Of a stretch of DNA of 10,356 nucleotides, positions 6,059-10,356 are shown piece after piece (position 1 is the first letter of the stretch; each line of letters begins with the position of its first letter). The notes under the pieces were generated by a model. It saw nothing but the letters and a program-made list of their open reading frames with translations, was not told the origin of the DNA and made no database searches. This DNA comes from an uncultured Actinomycetes bacterium (GTDB lineage Bacteria; Actinomycetota; CALGFH01). Where the stretch lies: NCBI GenBank assembly GCA_937881255.1, contig CALGFH010000280.1:1-10356 (forward strand). The letters are read 5' to 3'. A program made the position numbers and the translations under genes.

Positions 6059-6077
6059 CGGCTCGTTCTGGGAGGCG

Positions 6078-6407
6078 CTACTCGGTCGGCGTGTAGCTGG
6101 CCACATACTCGGTGTCACGGACCAGGGGCCCGACCTTGGCCGCCCCGCCGGGCGAGCCGAGCGGTTCGTCGCCCTCGGTGAAGAAGGCCGAGTTGGTGGC
6201 CGTGAAGTCCTTCCACTGGGCGGGCACGTCGTCCTCGTAGAAGATGGCCTCCACCGGGCAGACGGGCTCGCAGGCGCCGCAGTCCACGCACTCGTCAGGG
6301 TGGATGTAGAGCATGCGGTCGCCCTCGTAGATACAGTCGACCGGACACTCCTCGATGCAGGACTTGTCCTTGACGTCGATGCAGGGCTCGGTGATGACGT
6401 AGGTCAT
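6078..6407 (-). CDS. fdxA: 7Fe (3Fe-4S/4Fe-4S) ferredoxin
   Basis: The ORF encodes 109 residues, the normal length for FdxA-type actinobacterial ferredoxins. Cysteines fit the family: C9, C17 and C50 for the [3Fe-4S] cluster and C21, C40, C43 and C46 for [4Fe-4S], in CIEECPVDCIYEG and CVDCGACEPVCPVEAIFYEDD. C25 is the extra cysteine often seen there. It is a soluble low-potential electron carrier. The start ATG overlaps the EamA gene's stop as ATGA, making it the last gene of a translationally coupled operon; a GAGGGGG about 11 nt upstream lies inside the EamA coding sequence. Its redox partner is unknown. The F420-type flavoprotein at 3701 is a nearby but separately transcribed candidate. 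Confidence 0.93.
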   Translation of the reverse strand: MTYVITEPCIDVKDKSCIEECPVDCIYEGDRMLYIHPDECVDCGACEPVCPVEAIFYEDDVPAQWKDFTATNSAFFTEGDEPLGSPGGAAKVGPLVRDTEYVASYTPTE

Positions 6408-7360
6408 CTTCGGGTTGACCCCCTCGTGGGCGTGTACTCCGGGTGCAGGGGCGATCCTACCGGTTCCCTGGCCCCGCCGAGCAGCGGGAGCAGCACCGCG
6501 CCGGCGACCACGGCCACGCCGCCGGCCACCTTGCCCGGACCGAGCCGATCGCCCAGTACGGCCACGCCGAGGGCGACGGTGAACACCGGCTCGAAGGACG
6601 ACACGATCGACGCCCAGGCCGACCCGACCCGGGCCAGGCCGGCCAGGAAGGCGGCGATGGCCACGGCGGTGCCGACCACGGCCATGGCCACCCCGGCGGC
6701 GTACGCCGACGGCGCCGCTCCCTGGAGGCCGCGCCCGCCGACCACGACCGCGGCCGCAACGAAGGAGCCGGCCGCCCCCGTGGTGACATAGGCGCTGGCC
6801 GCCAGCGGGTCGACGCCGCGCAGCAGGTACTCCCCGACCAGGATGTAGACGGTGTACCAGCAGGCCGAGGCCAGGCCGAGGGCGACCCCGATCCCGTCGA
6901 GGCGCTCGCCGGGCAGCCCGAGCACGAGCACGATGCCGGCCAGGCTGAGGGCCAGGGCGGCGACCGTCGCCCTGTCCAGGCGCGAGCGGCCCAGCGCGAC
7001 CGCCCCGGCGGTCACCAGGGCCGGGTACAGGTACAGGAGCAGCGCCGCCGTCCCGGCCGGGATGCGGGTCAGGGCGTTGAAGAACAGGGTGGCCTGGATC
7101 GCGTAGCCGATCCCGCCGAGGGCCAGCAGCCGCAGCCCCACCGGCCAGCCCAGGCGCAGGCGCCGCCTGGCCACCAGGGCCAGGCCGACCAGCAGCGGGG
7201 CGGCCACCGCGAACCGCATGGCCAGGACCCCGATCACCCCCAGCCCGCCCTCGTACGCCTGCTTGCCGAAGATGGCCAGGCTCCCGAACCCGGCCGCCGA
7301 GACCAGGCACAGCACCAGCCCGCCCCGGTCCAGGGACCGCGAGGGGGCCGGGGCGGTCAC
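6404..7360 (-). CDS. EamA/DMT-superfamily transporter
   Basis: The ORF encodes 318 residues and is almost wholly hydrophobic, with about ten membrane helices in two EamA repeats (about 15-145 and 160-290). Typical family stretches are visible: GFGSLAIFGKQAY near the start, LFFNALTRIPAGTAALLLYLYPALV closing the first repeat region and IVSSFEPVFTVALGVAVLGDRL in the second. Members export metabolites or amino acids; the substrate cannot be read from sequence. The start is GTG 7360, overlapping the peptidase stop as GTGA, and the stop overlaps the fdxA start. The frame remains open far upstream inside the peptidase gene, but only the part after GTG 7360 has transporter character. Confidence 0.9.
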   Translation of the reverse strand: MTAPAPSRSLDRGGLVLCLVSAAGFGSLAIFGKQAYEGGLGVIGVLAMRFAVAAPLLVGLALVARRRLRLGWPVGLRLLALGGIGYAIQATLFFNALTRIPAGTAALLLYLYPALVTAGAVALGRSRLDRATVAALALSLAGIVLVLGLPGERLDGIGVALGLASACWYTVYILVGEYLLRGVDPLAASAYVTTGAAGSFVAAAVVVGGRGLQGAAPSAYAAGVAMAVVGTAVAIAAFLAGLARVGSAWASIVSSFEPVFTVALGVAVLGDRLGPGKVAGGVAVVAGAVLLPLLGGAREPVGSPLHPEYTPTRGSTRR

Positions 7361-8949
7361 GCGGCCAGGCCGGCCAGGAACGCGGCCGGGCCGAGCGGGC
7401 TGCCGGTGGCCGAGGCGACCAGGTCGCGCCAGGGCTGGGTGGCGCCGGGGGCGAACACCCGCTCGGCCAGGAACGCGCCGGCTCCCGGGCGGCCCACGAA
7501 GCCGCCGGCGTGCTCGCGCACGGCCTGGTCGAGCTGGGAGGCGAGCAGCTCCCCGAGCAGGTAGCTCTGGTAGTAGACGGGGGCGACGGCCAGGTGGATC
7601 TTGCTGGCCCAGTCGGGGGCGGTGCGGCCCTCGGGGCGGCGCAGGCCCTGGAGGGAGGCGACCAGGTCCCACCAGGTGCCGGCCAGGTCGCCGCCCGGCT
7701 GGGCGTACAGCGCCCGCTCGAACCGGACCACGACCAGGCACCAGCGGGCGAACACCAGCTGGCCGGTGCGGAGCACGGCACGGCTGGGGCCGGTGAGGGC
7801 CGCGGCCGCCGCCTCGTCCGCGCCGAGCACCCCGACCAGGAACTCGGGGTCGCGCCGGAGCCGGCCCAGCATCAGGGCCACCGCCTCGGTGACCAGCGCC
7901 TGGGGCGGGCGGCGGAGCACCCAGGGCAGCGACCGGTCGATGTGGTCGTCGTAGACGGCGTGGCCGACCTCGTGCAGCAGCACGTCCAGCCACTCCTCGC
8001 CCGGGGCCAGGTTGGCCAGCACCCGGATGTCGCCGGCCCGGTCGACGTCGAGGCAGAAGGCGTGCTGGTCCTTGCCGGGGCGGGGGTGCAGGTCGGACCG
8101 CTCCAGCAGGTGGCGGGTCTCCAGGCCCATGCCGTCGTAGGTGGCGACGGTCAGCCCGACGGTGTCGGTGCCCTCCAGCAGCGGGCCCAGGTCGGCCTCG
8201 GCCTCGCCGTCGTAGCGCTGGAAGAACAGGTCGCCGTAGTGCCATGGGTAGAGCTCGCCGGGGGCGACACCGAAGCGGGCGGCCAGGCGGGCGTCGAGCT
8301 CGGCCTTGGCGGCCAGGAACGGCTCGCGGGTGGCCAGCTCGACCTCGTCCAGGACCCGGTCCAGCCAGGCCTCGTCGATGTCGCCGGCGGCCAGGGCGAA
8401 GGCGAACCAGTCGCGGTAGCCGCGCTCGGTGGCCACCCGGTTGCGCAGCTCGACCAGGGCGAGCACGTCGTCGGCGACCACCGCGCCGACCTGCTTGCCG
8501 GCCTCCCAGGCGGCCCGCCGCTCGGCCGGGTCGTCCGAGGTGGCCAGCACCCGCTCCAGCTCGTTGTTGGCCAGCTCCCGGCCGCCGACCCGGCCCCGCA
8601 CGGTCGAGAAGGCGTGCTCCACCTTGGCCTGGAGGGCGACCAGCTCGGCCCGGGCACCCTCGGGGACCTGGTTGGCCAGCAGGTCGAGGCTGGCCTGCTC
8701 GAGCGCCCGCCGGGTGCGCCGGCCGCCCGTCCCGGCGGCGTCGCCGGTGGCGGCCAGGGCCTGCTGGACCTCGGCGAACAGCTCCGGGTCGCCAAGGACG
8801 GCCAGCAGCGCCTCCTCGGCCCGCTGCCGGGCCGCCGAGGCCTCCGGGCCGGCGTCGGTCGAGGCCGTCCAGAAGGCGCGGTGGAGCTCGCGCTCGAGCG
8901 GGGCCAGGCGGTCGGTGAGCCGCGACAGGACGGCGTCGGGGTCGGGCAT
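7357..8949 (-). CDS. M2/M3-like gluzincin zinc metallopeptidase
   Basis: The ORF encodes 530 residues with no signal peptide, so it is probably cytosolic. The zinc site is HEVGH (326-330), with the third ligand E355 in LVTEAVALM 25 residues later, the spacing of M2/M3/M32 gluzincins. KDQHAFCLDVDRAGDIRVLANLAPGEEWLDVLLHEVGHAVYD is the conserved core in pieces at 293-334. Tyr/His-rich YYQSYLLGELLASQL near the C-terminus supplies the usual substrate-binding helix. The N-terminal 200 residues are helical, as in oligopeptidases. It should hydrolyse short peptides, but the substrate is unknown. ATG 8949 has GGAG about 11 nt upstream. It is first in an operon with the EamA transporter and FdxA; peptide breakdown coupled to export is an appealing but unproved reading. 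Confidence 0.88.
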   Translation of the reverse strand: MPDPDAVLSRLTDRLAPLERELHRAFWTASTDAGPEASAARQRAEEALLAVLGDPELFAEVQQALAATGDAAGTGGRRTRRALEQASLDLLANQVPEGARAELVALQAKVEHAFSTVRGRVGGRELANNELERVLATSDDPAERRAAWEAGKQVGAVVADDVLALVELRNRVATERGYRDWFAFALAAGDIDEAWLDRVLDEVELATREPFLAAKAELDARLAARFGVAPGELYPWHYGDLFFQRYDGEAEADLGPLLEGTDTVGLTVATYDGMGLETRHLLERSDLHPRPGKDQHAFCLDVDRAGDIRVLANLAPGEEWLDVLLHEVGHAVYDDHIDRSLPWVLRRPPQALVTEAVALMLGRLRRDPEFLVGVLGADEAAAAALTGPSRAVLRTGQLVFARWCLVVVRFERALYAQPGGDLAGTWWDLVASLQGLRRPEGRTAPDWASKIHLAVAPVYYQSYLLGELLASQLDQAVREHAGGFVGRPGAGAFLAERVFAPGATQPWRDLVASATGSPLGPAAFLAGLAA

Positions 8950-8986
8950 GACGGGGCGCTCCAGGCGCTGGGCGGTCGGTCGCCCC

Positions 8987-8998
8987 TACTGTAGTGGG
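8987..8998 (+). promoter_or_regulatory. -10 element for a leaderless transcript
   Basis: TACTGT occupies 8987-8992, exactly -12 to -7 relative to the A of ATG 8999. No Shine-Dalgarno precedes that ATG, so transcription starting at the A would give a leaderless mRNA. No clear -35 is seen. Confidence 0.5.
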
Positions 8999-9220
8999 AT
9001 GCGCTACCGGTACGTGGTCCGCATCGGGCCGCAGGACGTCGGCCAGCGGGTGGTGGTCCGCTGGCGCCGCCCCGCCCCGGGCGGCGACGAGGTCGCCGAC
9101 GTGGTCGGCCCCCTGGAGGCGGCCGACGACCGGCACTTCGCGGTCCGCAACCGCCGCGGCGAGCTGGTCGAGATCCCCCGCGACCGCGCCCTGGCCGCCA
9201 AGGTCATCCCGCCTCGCTGA
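8999..9220 (+). CDS. Stand-alone SH3-like domain protein (Rv0428c N-terminal type)
   Basis: The ORF encodes 73 residues. The sequence VGQRVVVRWRR..DEVADVVGPLEA...FAVRNRRGELVEIPRDRALAAKVIPPR resembles, from memory, the SH3-like domain that precedes the GNAT domain in actinobacterial acetyltransferases such as Rv0428c. It ends with the KxxPPR that normally joins the two. Here no acetyltransferase follows, and the next 1.1 kb belongs to a gene on the other strand. The function of the isolated domain is unknown. It is divergent from the peptidase gene, 49 bases apart, and its last 17 bases overlap the 3' end of the minus-strand gene. Longer upstream in-frame starts would run through the peptidase gene and are not credible. 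Confidence 0.75.
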   Translation: MRYRYVVRIGPQDVGQRVVVRWRRPAPGGDEVADVVGPLEAADDRHFAVRNRRGELVEIPRDRALAAKVIPPR

Positions 9221-10343
9221 CCACCAGGTGGGTGTGCTTGACGACCACGCCCTCGTCCTCGTCGCTGACGTAGAAGACGCGGCCGTGGTGGTCGACGGCG
9301 ATGCCCTCGATGGCCGACAGGTCGGGGAACTCGCGGACCCGCTCGGCGGCCAGGTCGCCGGAGCGGCGGTCGCCGGGCAGCGGGCTGCGCCAGTGGGTGG
9401 CCATGGTGTGGGCGCCCTCGGGGTAGTCCTCGAGCAGGACGCTGCCCTTCTCGCGGGCGTCGATGTTGCCGGTGACCACGTGCAGCTCGCCGTCGTGGAG
9501 GGTCAGGTCGCGGACCCCGGCCATGGTCCCGTCGCGGCCGACCGCGTCCAGCACCCAGAAGCCGCGGACCTCCGGGATCCCGCCGCCCGGCTCGAACAGC
9601 CGCTGGATGCCGTCCAGCTCGACCAGCAGCGGCCGCCCGTCGGCGGCGGTCGGGAAGCGCAGGCCGAGCACCAGGGAGCCGTCGTCGCGGAAGGCCGCCC
9701 CCTCGACGTTCAGGGGCAGGTCGTCGTCGCGGACCTCGGCCCGCCCGCGGGCCCGGGTGGCCGCGATCAGCGCCCGGTGGCTGGTCGGCCCCAGCCGCAC
9801 CGGCTCGGGCCCGCCGTCGCCCAGGGCGTCGTTGACCAGGCGGTGGAGCAGGAACGGCGGCCGGGCCACGGCCAGGGTGGCCGCCGGCGGCTCGAGCACG
9901 TGGCGCACCTCGGCCTCGCGGAAGCGGGCCACGAACGACCGCTTGGGCTGGAGGGGGCCGTCCTTCTTGCCGAACTGGGAGCCGAACACATAGATCCAGC
10001 CGTCGTGGCGGGCCACCGCCTCGGCGTCCTCGGTCTTGACCCGGTCGCCCTCGACGATCGCGTGCAGCCGCTCGATCGACCAGCCGCTGTCGACCTCGGC
10101 CCCGGCGGCGTGGCCGACCACCGCCACCGACACCTCCACCGGCCCCTCGTCCAGCACCACCCAGAACGCCTGGTCCCAGGCGTGCGCGTCCAGCAGCGGC
10201 CGGTCGGCCACCGGAAGCAGCCCCGAGGCCTCGTTGGGAGCCAGGTCGAGGTCGACGCTGGCCAGCTCGTGGTCCATGGCCTCCATGTTGCCGGAGGCGC
10301 TCGGTGAGGGCATGCTCGGTGGCGTGCTGGAGGTCACCAACAC
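9204..10343 (-). CDS. DUF3616-like beta-propeller protein
   Basis: The ORF encodes up to 379 residues. Repeating blade-like segments fit the DUF3616 pattern: EDAEAVARHDGWIYVFGSQFG, LNVEGAAFRDDGSLVLGLRFP, GVRDLTLHDGELHVVTGN and SAIEGIAVDHHGRVFYVSDEDEG, each with an E/D-G-hydrophobic motif. Relatives are uncharacterised, often extracytoplasmic propellers; no catalytic role is known to me. The start is uncertain: GTG 10343, ATG 10313, ATG 10286 and ATG 10277 are all in frame without a good Shine-Dalgarno. The frame is also open to the window edge, so the true N-terminus (possibly with a signal peptide) may lie outside. Recognisable sequence starts at about MDHELASVDLDL (10277). The 3' end overlaps the SH3-like gene by 17 bases, tail to tail. 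Confidence 0.75.
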   Translation of the reverse strand: MLVTSSTPPSMPSPSASGNMEAMDHELASVDLDLAPNEASGLLPVADRPLLDAHAWDQAFWVVLDEGPVEVSVAVVGHAAGAEVDSGWSIERLHAIVEGDRVKTEDAEAVARHDGWIYVFGSQFGKKDGPLQPKRSFVARFREAEVRHVLEPPAATLAVARPPFLLHRLVNDALGDGGPEPVRLGPTSHRALIAATRARGRAEVRDDDLPLNVEGAAFRDDGSLVLGLRFPTAADGRPLLVELDGIQRLFEPGGGIPEVRGFWVLDAVGRDGTMAGVRDLTLHDGELHVVTGNIDAREKGSVLLEDYPEGAHTMATHWRSPLPGDRRSGDLAAERVREFPDLSAIEGIAVDHHGRVFYVSDEDEGVVVKHTHLVVSEAG

Positions 10344-10356
10344 CCTGACCCGGGCC

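Noticed and set aside
7510..8994. 494-codon plus-strand frame antisense to the peptidase
   Set aside because: It has shadow composition (Gly/Val/Gln/Leu), no ribosome site and no domain.
7361..9136. Upstream extension of the EamA reading frame through the peptidase gene
   Set aside because: The translation is low-complexity Arg/Gly/Pro; the peptidase in the other frame has a full zinc motif, and GTG 7360 is a natural coupled start.

Overview
The base composition (very high GC), the actinobacterial flavour of the proteins (coenzyme F420 flavoprotein, 7Fe ferredoxin of the FdxA type, Rv0428c-type SH3 domain, LAxTG sortase signal, leaderless starts) and the mycobacterial-type LexA box all point to a member of the Actinomycetota, probably an environmental lineage. 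I cannot place it more narrowly from sequence alone. No rRNA, tRNA, CRISPR array or prophage module is visible.

Left part (1-2000): a small histidine-rich ORF on the minus strand that looks frameshifted relative to its family. It is followed by about 650 bases with no convincing gene but several palindromes and an intrinsic-terminator-like hairpin. Next is a secreted DUF5666-like protein (+), convergent with a zinc-ribbon membrane protein (-); the two share a GC-rich hairpin between their 3' ends.

Middle (2010-3700): one IS200/IS605/IS607-type tnpB (-) with all RuvC and zinc-finger residues present but no tnpA. Its 3' end is packed with hairpins as expected of an omega-RNA scaffold. Its promoter region carries a perfect CGAAC-N4-GTTCG palindrome that reads as an SOS/LexA box (or a transposon-end hairpin). 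This is the most interesting part of the window.

Centre (3701-6014, +): an FrhB/FdhB-family F420-type iron-sulfur flavoprotein, then a two-gene unit encoding a single-pass membrane protein and a LAFTG-bearing surface protein. A 26-base perfect palindrome at 6033-6058 separates these from the next, convergent operon.

Right part (6078-10356): a tightly coupled minus-strand operon, M2/M3-like zinc peptidase -> EamA transporter -> FdxA ferredoxin, whose stops and starts overlap by 4 nt at both junctions. Divergent from it is an apparently leaderless 73-residue stand-alone SH3-like protein. Its 3' end overlaps a minus-strand DUF3616-like beta-propeller protein, whose N-terminus may extend beyond the window. 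Apart from the tnpB locus the genes look like ordinary chromosomal content; I see no multi-gene defence or biosynthetic system.
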